From Hemibagrus wyckioides (Eukaryota; Chordata; Actinopteri; Siluriformes; Bagridae): a DNA stretch of 64,000 bases. Positions 1 to 12,924 of this stretch are shown one piece after another. Each line of letters begins with the position of its first letter. Within the stretch, counting starts at the first letter, position 1. Location of the stretch: NCBI RefSeq assembly GCF_019097595.1, contig NC_080715.1, forward strand, positions 27,006,855 to 27,070,854, written 5' to 3'. The notes beneath the pieces are model-generated. The model made no database searches. It was given only the letters and a program-made list of their open reading frames with translations, and was not told the origin of the DNA. A program made the translations under genes and the position numbers.

Positions 1-3000
1 TATATCAGCACACCACTACACCTGTACACTGTATATCAGCACACCAGTACACCTGTACACTGTATATCAGCACACCTGTATATCAGCACACCTGTATATC
101 AGCACACCTGTATATCAGCACACCACTACACCTGTACACCAGTACACTGTATATCAGCACACCACTACACCTGTACACCAGTACACCTGTATATCAGCAC
201 ACCACTACACCTGTACACCTGTATATCAGCACACCACTACACCTGTACACCAGTACACTGCATATCAGCACACCACTACACCTGTACACCAGTACACTGT
301 ATATCAGCACACCACTACACCTGTACACCAGTACACTGTATATCAGCACACCTGTATATCAGCACACCTGTATATCAGCACACCACTACACCTGTACACC
401 AGTACACTGTATATCAGCACACCTGTATATCAGCACACCTGTATATCAGCACACCACTACACCTGTACACCAGTACACCTGTATATCAGCACACCACTAC
501 ACCTGTACACCTGTATATCAGCACACCACTACACCTGTACACCAGTACACTGTATATCAGCACACCACTACACCTGTACAGCAGTACACTGTATATCAGC
601 ACACCACTACACCTGTACACCAGTACACTGTATATCAGCACACCACTACACCTGTACATCAGCACACCACTACACCTGTACACCAGTACACCTGTATATC
701 AGCACACCACTACACCTGTACACCAGTACACCTGTACACCAGTACACTGTATATCAGCACACCACTACACCTGTACAGCAGTACACTGTATATCAGCACA
801 CCACTACACCTGTACACCAGTACACTGTATATCAGCACACCACTACACCTGTACATCAGCACACCACTACACCTGTACACCAGTACACCTGTATATCAGC
901 ACACCACTACACCTGTACACCAGTACACCTGTATATCAGCACACCACTACACCTGTACACCTGTATATCAGCACACCACTACACCTGTACACCTGTATAT
1001 CAGCACACCACTACACCTGTACACCAGTACACTGTATATCAGCACACCACTACACCTGTACACCAGTACACTGTATATCAGCACACCACTACACCTGTAC
1101 ACCAGTACACTGTATATCAGCACACCACTACACCTGTACACCAGTACACTGTATATCAGCACACCACTACACCTGTACACCTGTATATCAGCACACCACT
1201 ACACCTGTACACCTGTATATCAGCACACCACTACACCTGTACACCTGTATATCAGCACACCACTACACCTGTACACCTGTATATCAGCACACCACTACAC
1301 CTGTACACCATTACACCTGTATATCAGCACACCACTACACCTGTACACCTGTATATCAGCACACCACTACACCTGTACACCTGTATATCAGCACACCACT
1401 ACACCTGTACACCTGTATATCAGCACACCACTACACCTGTACACCTGTATATCAGCACACCACTACACCTGTACACCTGTACATCAGCACACCACTACAC
1501 CTGTACACCAGTACACTGTATATCAGCACACCACTACACCTGTACACCAGTACACTGTATATCAGCACACCTGTATATCAGCACACCTGTATATTAGCAC
1601 ACCACTACACCTGTACACCAGTACACTGTATATCAGCACACCACTACACCTGTACACCAGTACACCAGCACACCACTACACCTGTACACCTGTATATCAG
1701 CACACCACTACACCTGTACACCAGTACACTGTATATCAGCACACCACTACACCTGTACACCAGTACACTGTATATCAGCACACCACTACACCAGTACACT
1801 GTATATCAGCACACCACTACACCTGTACACCTGTATATCAGCACACCACTACACCTGTACACCAGTACACCTGTATATCAGCACACCACTACACCTGTAC
1901 ACCTGTATATCAGCACACCACTACACCTGTACACCAGTACACCTGTATATCAGCACACCACTACACCTGTACACCTGTATATCAGCACACCACTACACCT
2001 GTACACCAGTACACCTGTATATCAGCACACCACTACACCTGTACACCATTACACCTGTATATCAGCACACCACTACACCTGTACACCTGTATATCAGCAC
2101 ACCACTACACCTGTACACCAGTACACTGTATATCAGCACACCACTACACCTGTACACCAGTACACTGTATATCAGCACACCTGTATATCAGCACACCTGT
2201 ATATCAGCACACCACTACACCTGTACACCAGTACACTGTATATCAGCACACCACTACACCTGTACACCAGTACACCTGTATATCAGCACACCACTACACC
2301 TGTACACCTGTATATCAGCACACCACTACACCTGTACACCAGTACACTGTATATCAGCACACCACTACACCTGTACACCAGTACACCTGTATATCAGCAC
2401 ACCACTACACCTGTACACTGTATATCAGCACACCACTACACCTGTACACCAGTACACTGTATATCAGCACACCACTACACCTGTACACCAGTACACTGTA
2501 TATCAGCACACCACTACACCTGTACACCAGTACACCTGTATATCAGCACACCACTACACCTGTACACCTGTATATCAGCACACCACTACACCTGTACACC
2601 AGTACACCTGTATATCAGCACACCACTACACCTGTACACCTGTATATCAGCACACCACTACACCTGTACACCAGTACACCTGTATATCAGCACACCACTA
2701 CACCTGTACACCTGTATATCAGCACACCACTACACCTGTACACCTGTATATCAGCACACCACTACACCTGTACACCAGTACACCTGTATATCAGCACACC
2801 ACTACACCTGTACACCTGTATATCAGCACACCAGTACACCTGTACACCAGTACACTGTATATCAGCACACCACTACACCTGTACACCAGTACACTGTATA
2901 TCAGCACACCACTACACCTGTACACCAGTACACTGTATATCAGCACACCACTACACCTGTACACCAGTACACTGTATATCAGCACACCACTACACCTGTA

Positions 3001-3812
3001 CACCAGTACACTGTATATCAGCACACCACTACACCTGTACACCAGTACACTGTATATCAGCACACCACTACACCTGTACACCAGTACACTGTATATCAGC
3101 ACACCACTACACCTGTACACCAGTACACTGTATATCAGCACACCACTACACCTGTACACCAGTACACTGTATATCAGCACACCACTACACCTGTACACCA
3201 GTACACCTGTATATCAGCACACCAGTACACCAATACACCTGTGTATCAGCACACCAGTACACCAATACACCTGTGTATCAGCACACCAGTACACCAATAC
3301 ACCTGTACACCAGTACACCTGTATATCAGCACACCTGTATATCAGCACACCACTACACCTGTACACCAGTACACCTGTATATCAGCACACCTGTATATCA
3401 GCACACCACTACACCTGTATATCAGCACACCTGTATATCAGCACACCACTACACCTGTACACCAGTACACCTGTATATCAGCACACCAGTACACCAATAC
3501 ACCTGTATATCAGCACACCAGTACACCTGTATATCAGCACACCACTACACCTGTACACCAGTACACCTGTATATCAGCACACCAGTACACCAATACACCT
3601 GTATATCAGCACACCAGTACACCTGTATATCAGCACACCACTACACCTGTACACCAGTACACCTGTATATCAGCACACCAGTACACCAATACACCTGTAT
3701 ATCAGCACACCAGTACACCTGTATATCAGCACACCACTACACCTGTACACCAGTACACCTGTATATCAGCACACCAGTACACCAATACACCTGTATATCA
3801 GCACACCAGTAC
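1..3812. repeat. 39-bp minisatellite array (open at left edge)
   Basis: The window opens inside a tandem array. Its main unit is about 39 bp (tatatcagcacaccactaca, then cctgtacaccagtacactg), mixed with shorter 32-bp and 16-bp variants that lack internal blocks. From about 2830 to 3200 it is nearly pure 39-mers. From about 3490 to 3790 it changes to an exact 96-bp higher-order unit marked by caatacacctg at 3495, 3591, 3687 and 3783. Open frames arise because 39 and 96 are multiples of three. They encode only the repeat and are not genes. The array probably lies in an intron of PTPN4 downstream of exon 7. Confidence 0.97.
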
Positions 3813-4208
3813 ACCACAATCTCTCTCTCACACACACACACTCAGTGACTGGGTCTGGTTGGGTTAGCATGGTGTTGCAGGAGCAGCAGTGTGACTGTAG
3901 GTGTGGAGGAGATACATGCTCCAGCTTGTTAAGAGTCATGGCTCTGCACTGCTGGAATGTGCTGCGCTGGCTCAGATCTGCTGCAGGGTTCATGAGGGAA
4001 ACCCTCAGGACCTGGAAGGCTTTTAAACAGTGGACATCACAGTGCAGACAAATCCGATCGGTCAGGAGGTGTACAGGTTAATACAAATGCACTGGTTCTG
4101 TCTGTTATTGTTTCTATAGCAACAGCTCAATCAAGGGGACTGGTATGGCTTCATGACATCTGTGATTAATAAAAAATATGGACTTAACAAGCTGTTTAAC
4201 AAAATCTA
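3813..4208. other. Unassigned single-copy stretch
   Basis: A short (CT)(CA) run at 3821-3842 is followed by about 350 bp of ordinary-complexity sequence. I looked on the minus strand for the next PTPN4 exon (expected to continue with a GDYD-type FERM segment) and did not find it. No other coding or repeat signal is recognised. Confidence 0.5.
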
Positions 4209-4540
<332 letters not shown>

Positions 4541-6030
4541 AGTATAAAGTTCCTCCTCTATGCAGATGATCTGGTCCTGCTGTCTCCTACAGAGGAGGCT
4601 CTACAGCAGAACCTTGACATCCTGCACAGGTTCAGTCAGACCTGTGCCCTGACTATAAACCCAACCAAGACAAAGGTCCTAACCTTTCAAAAATGACCCA
4701 GAGGTCAGGGAAAGAGACTCAGTTTCACCCTCGGTATCACCAAAATTGATCATGTCACTAATTACACATACCTCGGGCTGAAATTCAGGCCAAATGGAAA
4801 TCTCAACCTGGCTGTGAATGAACTGAAGGAGAAAGCAAGAAGGGCTTTCTATGCCATTAAAAAATTTATTCCAGTTCAAATCCCAATTAGAATCTGGCTC
4901 AAAATATTCCAATCAGTTCTAGAACCTATTGTACTATATGGCACTGAAGTCTGGGGTCCTCTCCTAAATCAGGAATTCAACAAATGGGACAAAAACCCAA
5001 TAGAAGCCCTGCATGCAGAGTTCTGTAGGAGCATCCTCAGGGTACAGAAGAACACACCTAACAACGCATGCAGGGCAGAATTAGGACAATACCCTCTATT
5101 AATCCACATCGAGAAAAGAGCCATCAAATTCTGGAAACATCTGAAATTGAGTGACCCCGACTCATCATTTTAAAGCCCTTAAAAACCATGAAGCGAACAT
5201 AGAAAAAAGCCCCCTTATTCAGCTGGTCGTGAGGCTCCACAAACAAACTAATCCGGCTAACACTGACCAGCCTCAGGACACTGACCACCTCATCCACAGA
5301 ATTCGGCCCAAACAAAAGGATTAACACACAGAAGGAATATTCTCTCACTTACTGGACTAAAACAACACAAAATCAAAGCAAGCTACAATGTTATTTGGTG
5401 CTAAACAGAGAATACACAACAGCAGAATATCTGAGTACAATTAGAGAAAACACACTGAGGAAAACTATGACCAGGTACAGACTCAGTGACCACAGCCTGG
5501 CCATAGAGACGGGCAGATACAGACAGAGCTGCCTGCCCAGGGAGAGCAGGTTCTGTCTGTATTGTAACCAAGGAGAGGTAGAGACAGAGCTCCACTTCCT
5601 CACATCCTGTCCAAACTACCAGGAAATTCCAAAACAATTCTTTCCTAAATTTGAGCTGATTTGTCCGGAATCATCATCAAACTGGAGAACGACACAAAAC
5701 TCCAGTATTTACTGGGAGAAAAAAGAGACTGTATTTCCCTGGCAGCTCGGTACATCCACGACTGCCACAAAAAGAGGGAGGAGTCCACCAATCAGTGATG
5801 CGCTCATGACTCACACACACACACACACACACACACATTCACACACACATTCCTCACTCATACCTGTAGATTTTATGCTTTCATTTTGCTATTTATTTAT
5901 TTGTTATTTTATTCATTTGTTTGTTGATTTTGTAATTTTGTTTGTAATCTTTACCCCTTTTAAATGCTTTGGCAATACATGTACAATCTGTCATGCCAAT
6001 AAAGCTCATTTGAATTTGAATTTGAGAGAG
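4541..6030 (+). mobile_element. Degenerate 5'-truncated non-LTR retrotransposon (LINE)
   Basis: This is the 3' part of a LINE polyprotein. Reverse-transcriptase block 5 is visible as KFLLYADDLVLLSP with the catalytic YADD at 4559-4570. It is followed by YTYLGL and the thumb-region motif IVLYGTEVWGP. Near the C terminus is a Cys/His cluster (CLYC, about 14 residues, then HFLTSC) around 5554-5609, usual in vertebrate LINEs. The copy is dead: there is an in-frame TGA at 4694 and a TAA at 5171, and the frame shifts twice between about 5170 and 5395. The 3' end carries TTTGAA-type repeats (6008-6026) instead of poly(A), then GA repeats. I cannot place the clade securely. It lies in the intron downstream of PTPN4 exon 7, on the opposite strand. 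Confidence 0.88.
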
Positions 6031-6236
6031 AGAGAGAGACAGACAGAGAGTCTGGTGAGGGAATGATTATCACAGCTACACTGGAAGTAAGTAGAGGATG
6101 TAACTGTCAGCTGATGATGTGCTGCTTCCTGCATCACTGCCTGAGACATTCACACTGCCTTGTCTTCCTCTAGTGCACTATACAGTGAGCGACTGAGAAC
6201 TTCAACAGCATCTGTCTGAAATCTGTGTGTACTCAC

Positions 6237-6289
6237 ACTGAACAGCGTAGGAGGCCAGGAGTGCGGCAGTGTTGTGCGGACAGGGCAGT
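6237..6289 (-). CDS. ptpn4: PTPN4 coding exon 7 (FERM domain)
   Basis: A 53-bp exon read on the minus strand. The acceptor TATTTCAG sits at 6290-6297 and the donor GTGAGT at 6236-6231. Its first base completes the Arg codon split with exon 6, then it encodes LPCPHNTAALLASYAVQ. This matches the FERM F1/F2 junction of PTPN4, whose mammalian form reads LPCPSNTAALLASFAVQ as I recall it. The exon ends one base into the next codon, expected to be Ser. A (TG)n tract (a CA run at 6296-6324 on the plus strand) lies directly upstream of the acceptor. The next exon is not visible and must lie beyond the left edge, at least 6.2 kb away. Confidence 0.94.
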
Positions 6290-6394
6290 CTGAAATACAC
6301 ACACACACACACACACACACACACGGTTAAATTCACCTGATCATTATTCATTAAACTTTTGCATTTGTGTGTGGAAAATGTAGAGGCTGCTCAC

Positions 6395-6439
6395 CTCCCA
6401 CTGAGTATGTCCTGCTTTATCTGCAAAAAATACTGGTAC
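6395..6439 (-). CDS. ptpn4: PTPN4 coding exon 6 (FERM domain)
   Basis: A 45-bp exon with acceptor CCAAAG at 6445-6440 and donor GTGAGC at 6394-6389. Joined to its neighbours it encodes RYQYFLQIKQDILSGR, with the first and last Arg codons split across introns. The block is close to the mammalian PTPN4 FERM sequence and differs from PTPN3, which has LYFLQLKMDI here. The polypyrimidine tract is an expanded (TC)n microsatellite, seen as GA on the plus strand from 6445 onward. Confidence 0.95.
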
Positions 6440-6632
6440 CTTTGGAGAGAGAAAAAGAGAGCGAGAGAGAGAGAGAGAGAGAGAGAGAATAACACAGGGT
6501 GACAGAGAGAAACAGTAAGAGTGTGTGTGAGAGAGAGAGAGAAAGCGAGTGAATAACAGGGTGACAGAGAGAAACAGAGAGAGAGAGAGAGAGAGAGAAA
6601 GCGAGTGAATAACAGGGTGACAGAGAGAAACA

Positions 6633-6672
<40 letters not shown>

Positions 6673-6680
6673 GAGAGAGA
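6440..6680. repeat. (GA)n tracts in PTPN4 intron 5
   Basis: Several GA runs are separated by three copies of a segment containing aataacagggtgacagagag, a short duplication of about 65-70 bp. On the PTPN4 sense strand these are pyrimidine (TC)n runs feeding straight into the exon 6 acceptor. Confidence 0.9.
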
Positions 6681-6897
6681 TGAACATTAGTTTTATGAGG
6701 CAAGAGATCAAACTTTGCTTGATGTCCCTCAGCTTGAAAGGTAGTATATTATTATTATTATTACAAATTAACATAAAAGGGTTTCATGTCATCATAAAAC
6801 ATGACAGCCAATAAGGTTCAATATTCAGTGTTGCTAATTTGCATATAATATAGTCTGGCTTGTGTGCAATGCTCTGTGAAGGTTGAATCCCACATAC

Positions 6898-6976
6898 CGT
6901 GTGTACTCTTCCTGAAGTTTGCTCGGGTCACTCACAAAAAACTTCACCCGGAAGTTCAGATGATGAGGAGATCCCC
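6898..6976 (-). CDS. ptpn4: PTPN4 coding exon 5 (FERM domain)
   Basis: A 79-bp exon with acceptor CATCCAG ending at 6977 and donor GTATGT at 6897-6892. It completes a split Arg codon and then encodes GSPHHLNFRVKFFVSDPSKL and QEEYT, ending two bases into an Arg codon. Mammalian PTPN4 has GSPYSLNFRVKFFVSDPNKL here, so the identification is strong. A GA/GGG-rich run at 6985-7021 on the plus strand forms the upstream pyrimidine tract. Confidence 0.96.
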
Positions 6977-7106
6977 CTGGATGGAGGGAGAGGGGGGGGG
7001 GAGAGAGGGAGAGAGAGAGAGAACGGTGTGAATCCGCTAACACACATCAATACACAACACACTACCTGAGAATGTATGGGTAAGAGTCAGCTTTCAATCT
7101 ACTTAC

Positions 7107-7149
7107 TTTTTAATTGCTTCCTGATGGGTTTGTTTGTATCCAGCCACCT
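7107..7149 (-). CDS. ptpn4: PTPN4 coding exon 4 (FERM domain)
   Basis: A 43-bp micro-exon with acceptor TTTCTTAG ending at 7150 and donor GTAAGT at 7106-7101. It encodes RWLDTNKPIRKQLK plus one base of the Arg codon shared with exon 5. The mammalian equivalent is RWLDPNKPIRKQLKR. The exon is easily missed because the longest open frame across it is a different frame. A (GA)n run at 7164-7183 lies just upstream in the gene. Confidence 0.96.
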
Positions 7150-7551
7150 CTAAGAAAGACAACGAGAGAGAGAGAGAGAGAGAAATAATCAATAACCAGG
7201 CATATGTCCAGCACACCAATCTATTGCTCAGTGTCCATCTCAGATAGTTCGAGGTGTAGCAGTGTTTCTGCAGGAGTTTAATGGGGAGATGGATGTCCAC
7301 CTTCTTACGTTCTGACCTTCTAATATTGTGTAACTGTGACACAATCCGAGTGTTGTGTGTATTGTGTAGAGAACAGTACGCTCACTGAGGCGTGGGTTTA
7401 TGCAGATCTTCCTGTCGTGAACGTGATATTTCAGTGAGCTGCTCTACATTCAGAGGTGTAAGCCTCAACGTTACCGGCTGGAAGGATGTCGGTGTGAGAG
7501 ACAGAGCCGGGGGTGGAGCCGCTGAAGCTCGAGCGTGACCTTTGAACTCAC

Positions 7552-7659
7552 CGGACTGTCGGAGGACTCGTCGGCCAGGTGCAGCCCAAAATAGTCTCTC
7601 TCGGTCAGCTCCAGGTGCTTAAACACTGCGTCCAGCAGGACCTGTCCTTGATCGTGCTT
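7552..7659 (-). CDS. ptpn4: PTPN4 coding exon 3 (FERM domain)
   Basis: A 108-bp, phase-0 exon of 36 codons. The acceptor CGGCAG ends at 7660 and the donor GTGAGT starts at 7551. It encodes [20 protein letters not shown] followed by [16 protein letters not shown], the ubiquitin-like F1 lobe of the FERM domain including the DYFGL motif typical of FERM proteins. It follows the FKVN end of exon 2 in frame. A (TG)n tract (CA run at 7670-7686) precedes the acceptor. Intron 2, which separates it from exon 2, spans about 18 kb. Confidence 0.97.
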
Positions 7660-7867
7660 CTGCCGAATCAACACACACACACACACGTCAGAATCTGAAG
7701 GCTCAAAGCAACAAAGATGTATTTTCAGTAAGAAAAAGCAAGAAATATTACAATTTGTTATTTAATATTATATTAATAAATATTAAATATTAGAATTTGT
7801 TTATTAAACTTCAAAACACTGCATAGTTTAAAGGTTTATACATGAGATATAGTGTGTTTCTAGTGCC

Positions 7868-8965
7868 TCTCAATTGGCCAGTGCCTCTACTGCCTCTGTG
7901 ATTGGCCAGTGCCTTTAGTGCCACTCTGATTGGCCGGCCAGGGCCTCTAGTGCCACTCTGATTGGCCGGCCAGGGCCTCTAGTGCCACTCTGATTGGCCG
8001 GCCAGGGCCTCTAGTGCCACTCTGATTGGCCGGCCAGGGCCTCTAGTGCCACTCTGATTGGCCGGCCAGGGCCTCTAGTGCCACTCTGATTGGCCGGCCA
8101 GGGCCTCTAGTGCCACTCTGATTGGCCGGCCAGGGCCTCTAGTGCCACTCTGATTGGCCGGCCAGGGCCTCTAGTGCCACTCTGATTGGCCGGCCAGGGC
8201 CTCTAGTGCCACTCTGATTGGCCAGGGCCTCTAGTGCCACTCTGATTGGCCAGGGCCTCTAGTGCCACTCTGATTGGCCAGGGCCTCTAGTGCCACTCTG
8301 ATTGGCCGGCCAGGGCCTCTAGTGCCACTCTGATTGGCCGGCCAGGGCCTCTAGTGCCACTCTGATTGGCCGGCCAGGGCCTCTAGTGCCACTCTGATTG
8401 GCCGGCCAGGGCCTCTAGTGCCACTCTGATTGGCCGGCCAGGGCCTCTAGTGCCACTCTGATTGGCCAGGGCCTCTAGTGCCACTCTGATTGGCCAGGGC
8501 CTCTAGTGCCACTCTGATTGGCCAGGGCCTCTAGTGCCACTCTGATTGGCCAGGGCCTCTAGTGCCACTCTGATTGGCCAGGGCCTCTAGTGCCACTCTG
8601 ATTGGCCAGTGCCTCTATGAATGACTAGTGCCTTTGTGGTTTGCCTGTGGCTCTTTGATTGGCTAGTGCCTCTCTGATTGGCCAGTGCCTCTAGTGCCTC
8701 TCTAACTGCCCAGTGCCTTTGTGGTTTGCCACTGCCTCTTTGACTGGCCAGAACATCTTTGATTGGCTAGTGCCTCTACAGCCTCTCTGATTGACCAGTT
8801 CCTCTAGTGCCTCTCTGATTGGCCAGTGCCTCTAATGCCTCTCTGATTGGCCAGTTCCTTTAGTGCCTCTCGGATAGGCCAGTGCCCCTAGTACCTCTCT
8901 GATTGGCCAGTGCCTCTTTTGCCTAACTGATTGGCTTGCGCCTCTCTGATTGCCAGTGCCTCTAG
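7868..8965. repeat. CCAAT-containing 28/32-bp minisatellite
   Basis: The core holds 23 near-identical copies of cactctgattgg followed by ccagggcctctagtgc. A four-base CCGG insertion (ggccggcc) separates 32-bp from 28-bp units. Degenerate copies flank it, from about 7868 to 7930 and from 8605 to 8965. The minus strand of every unit reads CCAATCAGAG, a good NF-Y/CCAAT-box core. The array lies in PTPN4 intron 2. Confidence 0.96.
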
Positions 8966-10309
8966 TCTAGGAAAGCAGGACAGCTTTGCTCTTTTGGACT
9001 GGGCTGTGGAATATCGTCTTGACCAAAAAGTGTTATTGTCCATTTTCAGTTCATCACTAGCTCTAGTTCACAGTTTTCAGTAACACACTGCCTCATCATG
9101 TCTGTTTGCTCAGAACAAACTCACTAATAATCTTGAACAGTACACGAATAACTCGTGGTAAGACTGTTAGTTTGAGCTCATCATCAGTTTGTGTAGTCGG
9201 TTAAATGTCATGAGGCTACATGAGGCTCAGCTGTGTGCTAAAGAGGAACTAGGACTATTAGAAGGATCTGCTGTGGTTAAGTTCAGCAAACATGATGTGA
9301 ACTTTATACAGAGCACCAAGAGCTGATTTATTATTTTCTCTCCATCCCTCTGCCATGTGCCCGGTCTCCTACAGAGACATCCACTAACCAGTTGTTTTTA
9401 TTTAAATGGAAATGTGAATTTAACTCATGAGCTAACCTCATGATTTAGCCTGCACTGATTCCTCCAACACGCCTCTAGCTCAGAGACACGAGTCTGAGTG
9501 TTAGCACCGTGTTAGCTAATGAGACAGATTTTTCTGTCAGCTGTCAGATCTGCTGTGGCGCTCGGATACGAGTTACGGCTGGTGTACGGCACCTCGGTCT
9601 CATGAGGAACAGACAGACACTCAACAGATGGAATTACAACATGAGATGAACGACAGACTCGTCTCGAGGGAGCACACACACGTACACACAGACACACGCA
9701 CACGCACAACGTGAGGACGCACTCAAGACTGGCAGGAGCCTGGTTATCTGAAGAAACATCATGACATCTGAAACCAGGCGTGAAGAGTCAGGAATGAGAC
9801 AGGATTCACACTGCGGCCGTCACCATAATGTTCTGTAACTCAGTCAGCAAGAGTTTCTTCAATTTTATCCAAAATTACAGATTAAAAAATAAAATAAAAT
9901 AATACCGGAAAAAAAACAAAATGTGCCTAATTTCAATACTTTGGTCAACCATGAAGAACAAGGAAATGAAAATATCACTATCATTTCTTTTTTTAAGCAC
10001 ACACACGTCTCAGAGTTCTTCACCACTTAATGTGATCATTCATGAGAAACCCTCACCTTCCTTCATTAATACTTGCTCCTTTCATGTACTGTATATAGTA
10101 TAAAGTTTTGTTTTGAATCCAAATCAAATCAGTCTCAGGATCTAACGCATGTAACGAGAGCCAGCTCTGAACCGTACACATACCAGTGCAACGGGGTTCA
10201 AGGAGAGAGTACTTCAAAAATCTGACATCAGGCCATGAGGCAATGAGAATTACTGACATCATTACTATCATAAAACCTCACTGCTTACAAACAAGATCTG
10301 GGCGATAGA
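8966..10309. other. Intron 2 sequence, no recognised feature
   Basis: About 1.3 kb of ordinary-complexity DNA within PTPN4 intron 2. There are short CA-rich patches (about 9675-9710) and A-rich patches (9880-9920). No exon of PTPN4 is expected between exons 2 and 3, and I see no convincing open frame or repeat. Confidence 0.5.
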
Positions 10310-10327
10310 GCGATAGAGCGATAGAGC

Positions 10328-10385
<58 letters not shown>

Positions 10386-10402
10386 CAGATAGACAGACAG
10401 AC
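10310..10402. repeat. (GATA)n microsatellite
   Basis: It starts as gatagagc repeats and becomes pure GATA, then GACA at the end. Confidence 0.97.
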
Positions 10403-10787
10403 CAGAGATGATTAGACCAAATGGCAGAAAGGGAAAGAAGGTCAATCGAGGTGAACTTTAATGAGATGCATAAAAGAGTGACCGCAGACATCAGCAGATT
10501 AAACAGAACTCTTTTCCTTCGGCAGAAAAAAAAAGTCACTCAAAAGAAAAAATGGTGTTATTAAATAGCAGTCACATCAGCTGTGCTCCTTCCCTCTGCT
10601 CTGTGATCTATTATTACTGCCTGCAGGAGTAAAAACTGCCTGATGCTCAGTCCAGCAGGAAGCACATGCAGACGTCTGCAGACGGAGACAAGGGGGAAAT
10701 TAAGCAGCTCTTATTCTTAATACGCAGGATACTTGGCATGTTGGCATGTACCATATTAAAGATACATAAAAAAAGAAAAATTATAAA

Positions 10788-10788
<1 letters not shown>

Positions 10789-10886
<98 letters not shown>

Positions 10887-10909
10887 CACACACACACACA
10901 CACACACCG
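10789..10909. repeat. (CA)n-(TA)n-(CA)n compound microsatellite
   Basis: About 80 bp of pure TA (10800-10881) flanked by CA runs. It abuts the left end of a Tc1-like element. Open frames of alternating I and Y here are artefacts. Confidence 0.97.
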
Positions 10910-10911
10910 AA

Positions 10912-11375
<464 letters not shown>

Positions 11376-11731
11376 ATCCTTGGTGACTTGTTGCTCTTTC
11401 ACTACTGCCAACATTTTCAAAAAAATATATACTAATAATGTGTAATTATGTAATAATGTGAAGTAAAGGGTGTTATGTCGCTGAACACTGAACCGTGTCA
11501 CAGTGAAGTAAAAACAGTCGATATATCGTGAGTGAGGTCTTGGGCTTCTGAAAATAACCACAAGTTTTCAGCATGTAAAACAGAAGGAATTTATCAGGCT
11601 TCAGTCACATGCTTTATCCTTTCTGTTTTGTTTAAAGGGGAAGAGTTCGCATCAGCGTTTCCTTCCTTTTACTTCCCACAGCTTTCCCGAAAAACACACG
11701 TCTACACCAGTGCTGTGCTGAACTGCAAGCA

Positions 11732-11763
<32 letters not shown>

Positions 11764-11936
11764 CTCCTAAAGAATGTATGATGGCTCTCTGAGAGCAGGC
11801 CTCACTGTACTGCGGTGCTGTTTTTCTGGCAGACTAACAAGCGTTCAACACAAGCAGACTGCTCAGACACACAGCCAGACTTAAATCATCTTTTATTTAC
11901 AGTCCAGGAGGAAAAACAGGGCACAGGAATAAGTCT
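11376..11936. other. Intron 2 sequence with a (TG)n run
   Basis: Mostly ordinary-complexity sequence. A (TG)n run lies at 11731-11757. No supported gene. Confidence 0.5.
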
Positions 11937-11942
11937 CTCTCA

Positions 11943-11983
<41 letters not shown>

Positions 11984-12492
11984 CTACACACATCCTACCC
12001 CACAACATACCCCTCCCCCCACACACACAAATACACACACACACACCCCAACTCATAACCCCACACCACACCAACCCATATATCCCTACACACACCAAAC
12101 TCGGACACACCCACACATAGACTCACCCACACGGACACCCAACCACACAGACACACCCAACCACACAGACACACCCACACATAGAGACACACCTATGCAG
12201 ACATAGACACACCCACACATAGAAACACACCCACACAGACACACCCACACAGAGAGACACCCACACAGAGACAAACAAACACACATAGACATACCAGCAC
12301 ATAGAGACACACCCACACATAGAGACACACCCACACAGACATAGACACACCCACACAGGCATAGACACATCCACACATAGGCATGGACACACCCACACAG
12401 GCATAGACACACCCACACATAGGCATAGACACACCCACACATGGAGAGAATCCCACACATAGAGACACACCCACACATCTCTCTCTCTCCCT
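11937..12492. repeat. CACACC/CACATAGAGA minisatellite
   Basis: A (CT)(CA) microsatellite at 11937-11980 runs into CA/CCC-rich sequence. From about 12110 follow irregular units of roughly 18-20 bp built on acacccacacatagagacac. Cys- and Gly-rich frames on the minus strand are repeat artefacts. Confidence 0.93.
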
Positions 12493-12924
12493 CTCTCTGT
12501 GTGTGCATGTGTGTTACTCAGTCCTGTGACACAGCATGAGCATCAGTTTGAAATAGATGCCATTAGCTAGCTTCAGTCTCAGGGGAAGCATGTGATGCAG
12601 GTGGTAGTGAGAGCTTGCTAGTGGGAGGAAACTGGAATGGAACCAAACTGGGCAGAAAGTGTGTGTAGCTTCATTGCAGATCAAGTACATTATAGCAGAT
12701 ATATGCAATGGCTTCTTTAACAGCTGCTAGTTTCTCTTGTGAAGCTAACAAGACAAAATAAATGTTGTGGTGTTACAGGCAAGCTGGAAGTGCAAAATCT
12801 GTAGGACTTTCCTGACACCTGAGACTCCACCCATTAACGTTAATAAAACATTACCATAACCCCTCCCCCGGTACAGGATAATACATTATTCTCAGAAGAG
12901 AGAGACTAAAGATAAATAATAAAA
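12493..12924. other. Intron 2 spacer, no recognised feature
   Basis: About 430 bp of ordinary-complexity DNA between two large arrays. No exon-like or repeat structure is recognised. Confidence 0.5.

Noticed and set aside
1..3812. CRISPR-like array
   Set aside because: There are no unique spacers between fixed repeats; the units are contiguous and variable, and the genome is a vertebrate's.
486..3867. Tyr/Cys/Ser/Val and His/Thr/Pro repeat frames in the left-edge array
   Set aside because: 39-bp and 96-bp units preserve frame by chance; no flanking gene signals.
7103..7342. 79-codon minus-strand frame overlapping PTPN4 exon 4
   Set aside because: The real exon uses another frame (RWLDTNKPIRKQLK) bounded by splice sites; this frame is a shadow.
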